From the NCBI GenBank assembly GCA_018654605.1, contig JABILG010000005.1, forward strand, positions 1 through 59,851: a DNA stretch of 59,851 nt, given 5' to 3'. The notes under the pieces were generated by a model. The model made no database searches. It worked only from the letters and a program-made list of their open reading frames with translations, and had not been told where the DNA came from. The position numbers and the translations under genes are program-made. Below, one piece after another: positions 15,204-23,763 of the stretch; within the stretch, counting starts at the first letter, position 1; every line of letters begins with the position of its first letter. Source of the stretch: a bacterium (GTDB lineage Bacteria; Desulfobacterota_D; UBA1144).

Positions 15204-16922
15204 TCAAGCTTCTGTTAAATCACGAATCACCAAAGTTATGCTCGTGTTTCCTTTATAAGTATCTTTTTGTATCGTATAGAGGACGTTAATCATTTTCCCT
15301 ACTAATGTATTAGGATTTTGTCCTTTTAAAATATCTTTATTATAAGAAAACCACAATCCTCTTCTAGTGGTACCCTTATCAACTAGCTCCACCTCTAAGT
15401 GCTTATCCTTTAAAATATTAGCACTAACAATTTCTACGCGGGATGAAAGAAAAACAGGTGGTTGATTTTCTTTTCCATAGGGCTCAATCCTTTCAACATC
15501 TCTAAAAAATTCATTGTTAATTTCTGAAAAACTAATCTTCATATCAATATCTAAAGTCTCAGAAAAATTATAGTCATAACCTTCTATCGTATCTTCAAAC
15601 AAGCTTTTAAAGTTATCAATTTGGTTCAAGTTGATTGTAATTCCTGCGGCACCTGCATGGCCGCCAAACTGAATTAGTGATGAATTGCAATTCTTCAATA
15701 CCTCAAAAAGATTAATATTATTACTAGTTCGCAAGCTGCCTTTTCCTAAATGACCATTAATCGAAATAACTGCACAGGGTCTATGAAATTTTTCAACCAT
15801 CTTAGACGCAACAATTCCTATAACACCTGGATGCCAGCCAGTAGAAGACAAAACAAGTGAGTTAATATTAGGATTTTCTTTTATCTTTGCATCTGCCTGA
15901 ATTAAGGCTTGAGCTGTTACATCATCCTGAATAGTTCTTCTTTTTTTATTATCCTGATCAATTATTGCCAAAAGAGAATCTACATTAGCCTTTTCACTTT
16001 CAATTAGCAACCTAACTGCATTAGAGGCCTTACCAACTCTTCCGGTTGCATTAATCTTTGGGGCTATCCCAAAAGAAACATCTCTTGTTGTATATATAGA
16101 CTTATCTTTTTTTAATAGTGCATAAAGCCCTAATCTCTTTGTTCTAGGAATCTCTTTCAAACCATTGTAGACAAAGATTCTATTAACACCCAAAATAGGC
16201 ATACTGTCTGCTATGGTTCCGATTGCTACTAAATCTAAATATCTTGCCAAGTTAGGCTCTTCTGTGACCTCAAAATATCCCGCCTCTCTCATCTTATGTC
16301 TTAAAGCCATTACAACATTGAATACAACCCCAGCAGCGCAAATATCTTTAAAAGGGTACTCGCAGCCCTTTTGTTTTGGGTTAACAATTGCATAAGAGTC
16401 AGGTTCAATCTCTGGAACAGTATGATGATCAGTGACTAGAAAGTCTAAATCTAGCTCTTTGCAATTCTCAACTAATTCATTTTCAGAAATTCCACAATCA
16501 GTTGAAATTATCAACCTGGCCCCATTTTCTGCCAAATTTTTAATAGAATCGAAGTTAATCCCATATCCTTCTTCGATTCTTTCAGGTATGTAAAATTCGA
16601 TATTTGCATCTACACTTTTTAAGAAGCTATACAGTATTGTAGTAGAAGTAACCCCATCACAATCAAAATCTCCATAAACTACGATTTTTTCTCCGCTTTC
16701 AATGGCAGCAACAATTCTATCGACAGTCTTATCCATCCCCTTAAGTAAAAAGGGGTTCGGGAGCTTGTCCAGATTTGGGTTTAAAAAGATATCTGCTTCA
16801 ACTAGATTAGTAACCTTCCTGTTAACCAAAAAAGTTGATAACATAATTGAGATATCAAGCTTGGAGGAAAGTAGCTCAACAATTTTATTGTCAGGATCTC
16901 TTAAATTCCATGAATCATTCAT
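15204..16922 (-). CDS. recJ: Single-strand DNA 5'-3' exonuclease RecJ
   Basis: A 572-residue DHH-family exonuclease acting in recombination and mismatch and base-excision repair. The metal-binding motifs are in order: VVYGDFDCDGVTST (motif I) at about 80-93, ISTDCGIS (motif II), LVTDHHTVP (the DHH motif III) near 165, and LVAIGTIAD (motif IV). The DHHA1 domain is marked by GWHPGVIGIVASK and GGHAGAAGITI, the GGHxxAAG signature. A C-terminal OB-like region follows. The length is typical of RecJ. It starts five bases after aroQ stops. Confidence 0.95.
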   Translation of the reverse strand: MNDSWNLRDPDNKIVELLSSKLDISIMLSTFLVNRKVTNLVEADIFLNPNLDKLPNPFLLKGMDKTVDRIVAAIESGEKIVVYGDFDCDGVTSTTILYSFLKSVDANIEFYIPERIEEGYGINFDSIKNLAENGARLIISTDCGISENELVENCKELDLDFLVTDHHTVPEIEPDSYAIVNPKQKGCEYPFKDICAAGVVFNVVMALRHKMREAGYFEVTEEPNLARYLDLVAIGTIADSMPILGVNRIFVYNGLKEIPRTKRLGLYALLKKDKSIYTTRDVSFGIAPKINATGRVGKASNAVRLLIESEKANVDSLLAIIDQDNKKRRTIQDDVTAQALIQADAKIKENPNINSLVLSSTGWHPGVIGIVASKMVEKFHRPCAVISINGHLGKGSLRTSNNINLFEVLKNCNSSLIQFGGHAGAAGITINLNQIDNFKSLFEDTIEGYDYNFSETLDIDMKISFSEINNEFFRDVERIEPYGKENQPPVFLSSRVEIVSANILKDKHLEVELVDKGTTRRGLWFSYNKDILKGQNPNTLVGKMINVLYTIQKDTYKGNTSITLVIRDLTEA

Positions 16923-16927
16923 TAATA

Positions 16928-17359
16928 TTATTTATTTATATCATTTAAGGCATCTAGTGCCATTAAATATCCTTGATGGCCGAAACCTGATATAACGCCA
17001 AGTGCAATAGACGATACATAAGAATTCTGTCTAAAATCTTCTCTGCTAAATATATTAGAAAGGTGTACTTCAATAAACTTTGCTTTAACAGCTAAAAGCG
17101 CATCTCTAATTGCAATGCTAGTATGTGTAAAAGCTGCGGGATTAATTACAATATAATCCACCAGCCCAGAGGATTCCTGGATTCTCGAAACAATCTTACC
17201 TTCTTCGTTTGATTGAAAAAAAATAACTTCAATATTCATTTTATCAGCTTTCTTTTGTATTAAAGAATTTATTTCACCGAGCGTAAGTTGACCATAAAGA
17301 GACTCTTCTCTTTCACCTAACATATTTAAATTCGGGCCATTTAGAAATAATATTTTCAT
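16928..17359 (-). CDS. aroQ: 3-dehydroquinate dehydratase, type II
   Basis: A 143-residue flavodoxin-like enzyme of the shikimate pathway that forms dodecamers. Signature residues are all present: LNGPNLNMLGERE at about 5-17, LYGQLTL (catalytic Tyr23), QSNEEGKIV, the INPAAFTHTSIAIRDAL stretch (substrate contacts), VEVHLSN-type IEVHLSNIFSREDFR, and the final GVISGFGHQGYLMAL. Lies between murJ and recJ in the ten-gene run; aroE is in the same run. Confidence 0.96.
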   Translation of the reverse strand: MKILFLNGPNLNMLGEREESLYGQLTLGEINSLIQKKADKMNIEVIFFQSNEEGKIVSRIQESSGLVDYIVINPAAFTHTSIAIRDALLAVKAKFIEVHLSNIFSREDFRQNSYVSSIALGVISGFGHQGYLMALDALNDINK

Positions 17360-17402
17360 ATTTTAAGATTAATGGAAAAAAGAAACTATGTACAATTATA
17401 AT

Positions 17403-18923
17403 TTATTTAAAAATCATTCTTAGTTCCTTTAGTCTCAACACTCTAGAAATCGTATAAAAAAAGATAGCTGAAGAAAGTATGGTGGTAATTAGACCAAAGC
17501 TAAGGCTGTTGCCTTGCGTTATAAACTCACTTGTTCTTAATCCAAGAAAAAGAGATGCACCTGAGATTGTTAATATTAATATCAAATATTTAAAGAAATC
17601 TAGTATTTTAATTCCATCAATTAAAGTCTTCAATTTAAATATAAGGATACAAAACAAGAAAATTGACGATATGGATGAGGCCAATGCAAGGCCAAAGAAT
17701 CCTAAATTAAAATAAAAGCCTAGAATATAACATAGTAAGAAATTTACGCCTAAATTATAAGCCCCAAAAATAACAGGTAGCTTAGTATTTTTAGTTGCGT
17801 AAAAACCTTGAGTAACAAGTCTTACTCCTGCTACAAAGATTAACCCAAATGAATAAGCTAATAATGCTTTATATGTCATATATGAATCACTCACCGTAAA
17901 CTCACCTCGGGCATACAAAACATTGCATATATCTTGTCCAATAAAGATGAAAGCTAATACAAAGGGGGCGGAAAGAAATAGTAAAAACTTTAACTTTTCA
18001 TTAATTGTTCTCGAAAAATCACAATAGTTCTTTTTCAAATACTGAGTACTAAGGACTGGTAATACTGTAGTCGCAACGGAAACAGCGAAGATTCCTAAGG
18101 GAAACTCTATTAATCTTTCAGCTAGATATAAATAAGTAATAGAACCCTTTTCTAAGAATGAAGCAAATTGAGTGTTAACTAGGATATTGATATTATAAAC
18201 CGCTAGACCAAATATCTGAGGGAAAATTACCTTAAATATTTCTTTTGTTTTAGTATTAATGCATTGATTAAAATTAAGGTTATATGAAAGATTATTTCTA
18301 AAGATAAACGGTATTTGAAATAGATACTGTAGGAGCGCTCCAAAAAGAACTGCGTAAGATAGAACGTAAATGCTTAAAGAAAAATAAAAAGATGAGATTA
18401 AAACAATTAAAATAATGCCCACATTCATTAAGACCGGGGAAAAAGCTGGGGCATTAAACTTTTGAGCCGAATGCAATAGCCCCATATTTAGAGCAGACAA
18501 CGAAATTAAGAATAAAAATGGAGACATCCTTTTAAGTAAATTGGCAGATAGTTCTTTTGTGGATTCATCGAAACCAAAAGCAAAGATATTGATAAGTTCA
18601 GCGGAAAAATAATAAAAAATTCCCGTGATTAATAAAAGTCCAACAAAAACAATAGTAAATACGTTACTCCTAAGAATCTTAAAAGCATTTCTATCCTTGG
18701 AAGTTTGTGCTTCCGTAAAAAAGGGGACCAAAGTTGTACTCAGTGTACCTTCCGCTAATAGTCTTCTAAATAAATTTGGAATTCGGTAAGCAACATAAAA
18801 TGCATCAGTTTCTAAGTTTGCCCCAAAGAAGAAAGTGATTACTAAATCTCGAGTATATCCAAGAACCCTACTGAAAAAAGTAAGAATTCCTACCTTTATA
18901 GAAGGAGAGAATAAATTGAATAT
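17403..18923 (-). CDS. murJ: Lipid II flippase MurJ (probable ATA start)
   Basis: A polytopic inner-membrane MOP-superfamily flippase that exports lipid II for peptidoglycan synthesis. The core frame from an internal TTG at 18731 lacks the conserved N-terminus. Read further upstream in the same frame it gives TFFSRVLGYTRD, FGANLETDAFYVAYRIPNLF and RRLLAEGTLSTTLVPFF, the hallmark MurJ first helices with the essential Arg residues. The frame is open back to a TGA at 18930-18932 and has no ATG, GTG or TTG before this block. The best start is ATA at 18923, eight bases after an AGAGG site, giving 506 residues and 17 residues before SRVLG, close to E. coli MurJ. A one-base indel in the run of eight T (18923-18930) would instead give a GTG start. 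Confidence 0.88.
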   Translation of the reverse strand: MFNLFSPSIKVGILTFFSRVLGYTRDLVITFFFGANLETDAFYVAYRIPNLFRRLLAEGTLSTTLVPFFTEAQTSKDRNAFKILRSNVFTIVFVGLLLITGIFYYFSAELINIFAFGFDESTKELSANLLKRMSPFLFLISLSALNMGLLHSAQKFNAPAFSPVLMNVGIILIVLISSFYFSLSIYVLSYAVLFGALLQYLFQIPFIFRNNLSYNLNFNQCINTKTKEIFKVIFPQIFGLAVYNINILVNTQFASFLEKGSITYLYLAERLIEFPLGIFAVSVATTVLPVLSTQYLKKNYCDFSRTINEKLKFLLFLSAPFVLAFIFIGQDICNVLYARGEFTVSDSYMTYKALLAYSFGLIFVAGVRLVTQGFYATKNTKLPVIFGAYNLGVNFLLCYILGFYFNLGFFGLALASSISSIFLFCILIFKLKTLIDGIKILDFFKYLILILTISGASLFLGLRTSEFITQGNSLSFGLITTILSSAIFFYTISRVLRLKELRMIFK

Positions 18924-18941
18924 TTTTTTTCACCTCTTTAC

Positions 18942-18970
18942 TTGGTATTATTACCAATTAAAATTATAAA
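18942..18970 (+). promoter_or_regulatory. Divergent murJ/MBL-hydrolase control region with palindrome
   Basis: TTGGTA (18942-18947), a 17-base spacer and TATAAA (18965-18970) lie eight bases before the hydrolase ATG at 18979, which has no Shine-Dalgarno site: a probable leaderless promoter. On the minus strand TATAAT (18963-18968) overlaps the same spot and could serve murJ. The -35 box is half of a perfect six-base inverted repeat TTGGTA-TTAT-TACCAA (18942-18957), which could be an operator controlling both genes. Confidence 0.5.
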
Positions 18971-18978
18971 TTATTCTG

Positions 18979-19911
18979 ATGGAAAAAAATATAAGGCAGC
19001 TCGATGACATAATATGGCAACTTGATTTAAAAGTTGATAATGAAACTGAGTTTATTGCACCATACTTAATTAAAGCCGAAGAAGATTATATCATAGTTGA
19101 CGTTGGCCCTACATGTGGAATACCTGAACTCATTAGGCAACTTAATATTTTAGGGGTCAGCAAATCAAACTTAAAATATGTCTTCTTAACACATATACAT
19201 TTAGATCATTCTGGTGGATTAGGAACTTTTATGCAGTCTTTCCCAGATAGCCAAATTATAGTCCACAGAAGAGGAACCCCTCATTTGATAGATCCCGATA
19301 AAGTTTTATGGCAATCGTCACTAGATACTTTGGGATGGGTTGCCGAGATGTATCAAAAACCTGCTCCAGTTAATGAAGAAAATATAATTTCTATTCATGA
19401 AAAAACCTTTAATATTCAAGTCAACAACCTTGAATTTAATTGGATCGAGACACCAGGTCATGCAAGTCACCACTTTAGTTTTATGTTAGAAAATAAGAAT
19501 ATTATGTTTTGTGGAGATTCGGTTGGAATGGTTGTACCAAGTCTTGATTTTGCCATGGTACCAACGACACCTCATCCTTATAGGATAGAATCAGGTATTG
19601 ATTCTATTAAATTAATGCTAGAAAGATCTCCTGAGAAACTTGGTTTTGCTCATCATGCCATTAGAGGAGAAGCTGTAAGTCTACTTAATAAGCATATAGA
19701 TCAACTTCAACTTTGGGAAAGCTGTGTTTCAAGCTGTTTAAAAAAAGGTATACAGTCTGAAGAAGAAATCGGAGTAGAAATTACAAAAATAGACAAAGAG
19801 TCTGGTAGGCTAATTAATGGCCCAGAAGAATTTGGTGGCTTACGAAAGGCTTTGATTGGCAGCATTACTGGCTTTAAAAACTTAGTTATCAAGAAAGAAT
19901 CTGATTCTTAG
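18979..19911 (+). CDS. Metallo-beta-lactamase-fold hydrolase
   Basis: A 310-residue cytoplasmic enzyme of the metallo-beta-lactamase superfamily. The zinc motif THIHLDHSGG is at 71-80 (His72, His74, Asp76, His77). Further ligands are in the ETPGHASHHFSF segment near 160 and FCGDSVG near 178, with a final His in LGFAHHAIRG near 228. This layout is that of glyoxalase II/AHL-lactonase-like hydrolases that act on thioesters, lactones or similar bonds; the substrate cannot be told. The C-terminal 80 residues form a helical extension common in this group. It stands alone, divergent from murJ, with a leaderless-type start, and ends overlapping a small opposite-strand frame. Confidence 0.85.
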   Translation: MEKNIRQLDDIIWQLDLKVDNETEFIAPYLIKAEEDYIIVDVGPTCGIPELIRQLNILGVSKSNLKYVFLTHIHLDHSGGLGTFMQSFPDSQIIVHRRGTPHLIDPDKVLWQSSLDTLGWVAEMYQKPAPVNEENIISIHEKTFNIQVNNLEFNWIETPGHASHHFSFMLENKNIMFCGDSVGMVVPSLDFAMVPTTPHPYRIESGIDSIKLMLERSPEKLGFAHHAIRGEAVSLLNKHIDQLQLWESCVSSCLKKGIQSEEEIGVEITKIDKESGRLINGPEEFGGLRKALIGSITGFKNLVIKKESDS

Positions 19912-20114
19912 ATTATTTCAAGATTTACCCATTTCCCAATTTGATTAACTATCTCAACATTGCTTTTTATCAACTCTTTCGTTGTAAAAATTGATATTTC
20001 CTCTGGTATGTCCCTATTTGATCTGGCCCAACCTAGATGCTGGTGCAGAGAGTATAGGAATTGGAACTTTACAATCTCCTTTCTTTTTTTCAATTTAATC
20101 TTTAAAATCGCCAC
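19908..20114 (-). CDS. Hypothetical 68-residue protein (uncertain)
   Basis: A GTG-start frame in the 300-base space between the MBL-fold gene and mraZ. The product is hydrophilic and basic at its start (KIKLKKRKEIVKFQFLYSL), with a central HLGWARSNRDIPEE segment and a helical C-terminal half. Its composition looks protein-like, and more so than the overlapping plus-strand frame at 19960-20157. It has only a weak ribosome site and I recognise no family. It overlaps the end of the MBL-fold gene by four bases, and its start lies just upstream of the mraZ promoter on the other strand. It could be a real small gene or chance. Confidence 0.35.
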   Translation of the reverse strand: MAILKIKLKKRKEIVKFQFLYSLHQHLGWARSNRDIPEEISIFTTKELIKSNVEIVNQIGKWVNLEII

Positions 20115-20134
20115 AAAACTACTTTATCATAGCC

Positions 20135-20163
20135 TTGACTTTAATTATAAATATTAATAAAAT
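20135..20163 (+). promoter_or_regulatory. Promoter of the division and cell-wall cluster
   Basis: TTGACT (20135-20140), exactly 17 bases, then TAAAAT (20158-20163), each 5/6 to the sigma-70 consensus. The transcript would start near 20170, about 40 bases before the mraZ ATG, which has an AAAGG site. This is the only strong promoter seen ahead of the cluster. I could not see the repeated GGG-containing boxes to which MraZ binds in some species. Confidence 0.6.
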
Positions 20164-20210
20164 CATATATAAGGCGTAATTTGTCATTTTTTGGCATATA
20201 AAAGGTTATT

Positions 20211-20648
20211 ATGTTTAGAGGTCAGTTTATACACAAAATTTCAAAAACTGGAAGAATCAGTGTACCTTCTAAATTTAGAGATAATCTAAAGAAGAAATAT
20301 AGAACCAATTTTCTAATACTGTCTACTTTTGAAAATTCTATAATTTGCTACCCCCTTCCAGAATGGGACAAACTTGAAGATAAGCTTTCTAGACTCCCTC
20401 AATTTAAAAAAGAAACAGTTGAGTTTGAAAGATATTTAATAGGTAATGCACATGAGTGTGAAATAGATACTGAGGGAAGAATAATGATACCCAGCATATT
20501 AAGAAAGGATTTTAATATCAACAACTCAGCTGTTTTTGTTGGGATGCTATCAAGATTTGAGATATGGTCTGAAAAAGTGTGGAAGAAGAGCCTGGTCAGT
20601 AGTTTTAAAAAGTTTCAAAAGAGCAGAGAGGTAATAGATGAAATCTGA
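20211..20648 (+). CDS. mraZ: Transcriptional regulator MraZ
   Basis: A 145-residue DNA-binding protein that forms rings and represses its own cluster in other bacteria. It has two SpoVT/AbrB-like half domains, each with the DxxGRIxxP-type motif: SKTGRISVPSKFR at about 10-22 and DTEGRIMIPSILR near 84-96. It opens the division and cell-wall cluster and its 3' end overlaps rsmH by 11 bases. Gene position and both motifs make the identification firm. Confidence 0.95.
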   Translation: MFRGQFIHKISKTGRISVPSKFRDNLKKKYRTNFLILSTFENSIICYPLPEWDKLEDKLSRLPQFKKETVEFERYLIGNAHECEIDTEGRIMIPSILRKDFNINNSAVFVGMLSRFEIWSEKVWKKSLVSSFKKFQKSREVIDEI

Positions 20649-21555
20649 TTACCACTTTACAGTCATGAAAAAAGAAGCAATTGATAATTTAAATTTAAAA
20701 AGCAATGGGACTTATCTTGATGCCACACTAGGGATGGGAGGGCACACTAGAGAAATAACAGATTCAAGAAATGATATAAATAAAATCATTTGTATTGATG
20801 CTGACAAAGACTCATTAGAACTGGCAAAGTTAAGGCTGGCTAACTCTGTGAACAAAATAGAATTTATATGTGGAAACTTTAGCAATATAGATGAACTTGT
20901 AAACGAAAAGGTTGATGGAGTAATATTAGATTTAGGTATATCAACATATCAACTTCAAAATATCAAAAGGGGTTTTAGTTTTAAGAAGGGCAACAAGCTC
21001 GATATGAGGATAAATCAAGAACAAGAACTGACTGCTCACAAAATTATCAACACCTACTCAGTAAAAGAACTTTCTCAACTCTTAATGAATTACGGTGAGG
21101 AAAAAAATCATTTCAAGATTGCTTCTGAGATTGCACGACAAAGAACCAAAAAAGAAATAACCACCAGTGATGAGCTTACAAAGATTGTTGGAAGAATTAA
21201 TAAAAATTCATCTAGTATAGAGCCATCTACACGTACTTTTCAAGCCCTTAGAATTGCCGTTAATAATGAACTAGAAGCCATTATAAAATTTCTAGAAAAA
21301 AGTGAAAAAATCCTCAATAAAGGTGGGAGACTCGTGGTGATAACTTTTCATTCTTTAGAAGATAGGATTGTAAAGAAATTCTTCAAACTCTCAGAATCAA
21401 AATGTACTTGTCCACCAACCAAAATGACTTGTAGCTGCAACAAAAAACAGACTCTGAAAATTATCACAAAAAGACCTCTCAAGCCGACCAAAAATGAAGT
21501 GCTCATTAATCCAAGCTCAAGAAGTGCAAAAATGAGAATAGGTGAGGCGCTATAA
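20638..21555 (+). CDS. rsmH: 16S rRNA (cytosine-1402-N4)-methyltransferase RsmH
   Basis: A 305-residue SAM-dependent enzyme methylating C1402 in the ribosomal P site. The N-terminus HFTVMKKEAIDNL matches the family H-x-P-V-(L/M) start. DATLGMGGHTR at about 28-38 is the SAM-binding loop, followed by IDADKDSLELA, GVILDLGIST near 95-104, RGFSFKKGNKLDMRI and FQALRIAVNNEL. It ends with FHSLEDRIVK and the C-terminal SSRSAKMRIGEAL. Old name mraW. Its stop overlaps the ftsL start (TAATG). Confidence 0.96.
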   Translation: MKSDYHFTVMKKEAIDNLNLKSNGTYLDATLGMGGHTREITDSRNDINKIICIDADKDSLELAKLRLANSVNKIEFICGNFSNIDELVNEKVDGVILDLGISTYQLQNIKRGFSFKKGNKLDMRINQEQELTAHKIINTYSVKELSQLLMNYGEEKNHFKIASEIARQRTKKEITTSDELTKIVGRINKNSSSIEPSTRTFQALRIAVNNELEAIIKFLEKSEKILNKGGRLVVITFHSLEDRIVKKFFKLSESKCTCPPTKMTCSCNKKQTLKIITKRPLKPTKNEVLINPSSRSAKMRIGEAL

Positions 21556-21875
21556 TGAAGGCCAGTTCAATACTACTAGAAAGGAACAGAACCCAAATAA
21601 TTTCCTTAGTAAAGGGTGCAAGCAAAAGCATAATAATTGCAGGGTTGAGCTTATTCTTACTAATTTCAATAATAGGCCTTAAAGCTTTTAAGACCGAGCT
21701 AGGGTATGAATTAACAAAATCTAAAAACACTTACTCCAAAATCCTAATCGAGAACAAGAAACTTAAAAGTCAAACTCTTCAATTAAAATCTCACGAAAGA
21801 ATTGAATCATTAGCAAGAAAGAACAGTATGAAATTTCCTAACCAGAGAGATTTAATAAAGATTAACAATGAGTAG
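21555..21875 (+). CDS. ftsL: Cell division protein FtsL
   Basis: A 106-residue bitopic membrane protein. A short basic cytoplasmic segment is followed by one transmembrane helix (about 28-48, IIAGLSLFLLISIIGLKAF) and a periplasmic coiled coil rich in Lys, Glu and Leu with RIESLARKN near 86-94, the short leucine-zipper motif common to FtsL/FtsB proteins. The identification rests on topology and position between rsmH and ftsI; sequence conservation in FtsL is low. Overlaps ftsI by eight bases. Confidence 0.85.
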   Translation: MKASSILLERNRTQIISLVKGASKSIIIAGLSLFLLISIIGLKAFKTELGYELTKSKNTYSKILIENKKLKSQTLQLKSHERIESLARKNSMKFPNQRDLIKINNE

Positions 21876-23760
21876 CTTCATAAATGAGTTTAAAGAAAAA
21901 GATTCTGAATTAAGAAAAAGAGTAAGTCTTATAAAGTTCTGCATATTCCTTTTCTTGATTATAATTAGTATAAAGATATTCTCTCTTCAGCTAATTGATA
22001 ATGTTGAACCCCTAAAGTTTTCTAAAATACAGACAAATCCATTCCAACTACTTGGAAACAGAGGAGAAATAAGAGATGCTGAGGGAAAGATTCTGGCAGT
22101 AAGTGTCGCGTATCCATCAATTCACCTAAATCCAAGAGAAATCAAAGACAAGATATATTATTCAAAGATACTTTCAAAAACACTAAATATTTCAGAAAGA
22201 GGAGTATTAAAAAAATTAAATAAAAAAAAATACTTCGTTTGGATAAAAAGACTCGCAACACATGAGGAAGGTGAAAAGATAATGGCCTTGAAACTTCCTA
22301 ATGTTTCTATAAAAATGGAATACAAAAGAGACTATCCTTTCGGACATCTTGCTGGACAAGTTTTAGGGCATACAAACCTAGATCAAATAGGCATGGAAGG
22401 TCTGGAGTATAAGTTTAATAAAGAGTTAGCTGGTTCAAAGAAACTAATTACTTTAACGAGAGATGGCAAAGGAAAAATTATTACTGACAACCCTACTGCA
22501 ATTGAAAATCCCGAGGATGGGGCCAACCTTAACCTTACTATTAAAAGTAAGTATCAATTCATTCTAGAAAGAGAAATTGCAAGAGCTGTAAAGAAATCAA
22601 AAGCTCTCAGAGGATATGGAGTGGTTTTAAATCCAAATACCGGAGAAATTTATGCCATGGGTAGCTATCCCTTCTTTGATCCAAATAGATACTCAAAATA
22701 TCAAGACCCTATTACTAAAAGAAATCTTCCTGCTTGGAATACTTTTGAACCAGGCTCTGTGATGAAGAGTTTTTTAGTTGCATCTGCAATTAACGAAGGC
22801 GTTATAAATGATCAAACTATTATAGATTGCGAAAATGGTCAACGAAGAATAGGAAAGTATACGATTCATGATGTTAACAAAAAGGGGAAGCTAGACATAT
22901 CAGGCGTACTAAGATTCTCAAGCAATATTGGTGCTTCAAAAATAATAGAACGAATCTCTAACAAAAAATACTATTCATACTTAAAAAGCCTGGGTTTTGG
23001 AACTAAAACAAATATCAAACTTCCTGGAGAAGCCAAGGGGATACTTGTTGCTCCAGAAAAATGGAGCCAGATACAAGCTGCCAATATAAGCTTCGGACAA
23101 GGAATGTCGACAACCTCGATACAACTTGCAAAAGCCTTGTCGATAGTGGCAAATGGTGGCGTATATATTGAGCCTTATTTAATAAAATCAATTACAAATT
23201 CAGAAGGTAAAATCCTATTTAAGAATAAAAATAGAGCAGGAAAAAGAATCTTATCTTATGCTACAAGCAAGAAAATGAGGCAACTCTTAAAGGCTGTTGT
23301 TGAAGATGGAGGAGGGTATAAGGCTCAAATTGATGGAATCAGTGTTTCTGGTAAAACAGGAACAGGGCAAGTTGCAATCAAAGGAGGCTATTCCAAAAAG
23401 AGATTTATTGTTTCTTTTATCGGATTTGCTCCTAGCAACAATCCACAGCTTGTTAGCGTAATCACCATTGACTACCCCAAAGGTGAAAGGGCTTATGGAG
23501 GACGTTGGGCAGCACCAGTTTTTAAGAGAACAATTGAAAAAATATTAATAGACGAAGAGAAAGTTAGAAAATTTGCGAGAGTAAAAGATGTTCCATCATT
23601 CTTAGGAAAAGCTAAAAGAGATGCAATAAAAATAGCAAAAGAAAAAAATGTCAAAATAAAACTAATTGGTAATGGTTTTGTAAAAAAACAAATACCTAGC
23701 CCCGGAAATGAATATAAATTTCAAGAAGAGATTAGCCTATTCCTTGAGCCAGGAATTTAA
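21868..23760 (+). CDS. ftsI: Penicillin-binding protein 3 / FtsI transpeptidase with C-terminal PASTA domain
   Basis: A 630-residue septal D,D-transpeptidase. One N-terminal membrane helix (about 21-45), the dimerisation domain starting RGEIRDAEGKILA near 65, then the transpeptidase domain with the catalytic tetrad Ser297-Val-Met-Lys300 (EPGSVMKSF), SSN at 351-353 and KTG at 496-498 (SGKTGTGQ). After the catalytic domain, residues about 569-628 form one PASTA repeat: VPSFLGKAKRDAIKIAKEKN, a GNG turn and a PSPG motif. PASTA domains are usual on Gram-positive PBP2x and on FtsI of some delta-type proteobacteria, but absent from E. coli FtsI. Follows ftsL, precedes murE by three bases. Confidence 0.95.
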   Translation: MSSFINEFKEKDSELRKRVSLIKFCIFLFLIIISIKIFSLQLIDNVEPLKFSKIQTNPFQLLGNRGEIRDAEGKILAVSVAYPSIHLNPREIKDKIYYSKILSKTLNISERGVLKKLNKKKYFVWIKRLATHEEGEKIMALKLPNVSIKMEYKRDYPFGHLAGQVLGHTNLDQIGMEGLEYKFNKELAGSKKLITLTRDGKGKIITDNPTAIENPEDGANLNLTIKSKYQFILEREIARAVKKSKALRGYGVVLNPNTGEIYAMGSYPFFDPNRYSKYQDPITKRNLPAWNTFEPGSVMKSFLVASAINEGVINDQTIIDCENGQRRIGKYTIHDVNKKGKLDISGVLRFSSNIGASKIIERISNKKYYSYLKSLGFGTKTNIKLPGEAKGILVAPEKWSQIQAANISFGQGMSTTSIQLAKALSIVANGGVYIEPYLIKSITNSEGKILFKNKNRAGKRILSYATSKKMRQLLKAVVEDGGGYKAQIDGISVSGKTGTGQVAIKGGYSKKRFIVSFIGFAPSNNPQLVSVITIDYPKGERAYGGRWAAPVFKRTIEKILIDEEKVRKFARVKDVPSFLGKAKRDAIKIAKEKNVKIKLIGNGFVKKQIPSPGNEYKFQEEISLFLEPGI

Positions 23761-23763
23761 GAT

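Noticed and set aside
18729-18731. TTG at 18731 as the true start of murJ
   Set aside because: It would remove the first conserved helices and the essential arginines, which are encoded in the same frame upstream.
19960-20157. Plus-strand 65-residue frame upstream of mraZ
   Set aside because: No ribosome site, odd composition and overlap with the mraZ promoter; it looks like a shadow of the opposite-strand frame.
20164-20210. MraZ-binding repeats in the mraZ leader
   Set aside because: No set of regularly spaced GGG-type boxes is present; isolated TTGG and GGCG are not enough.
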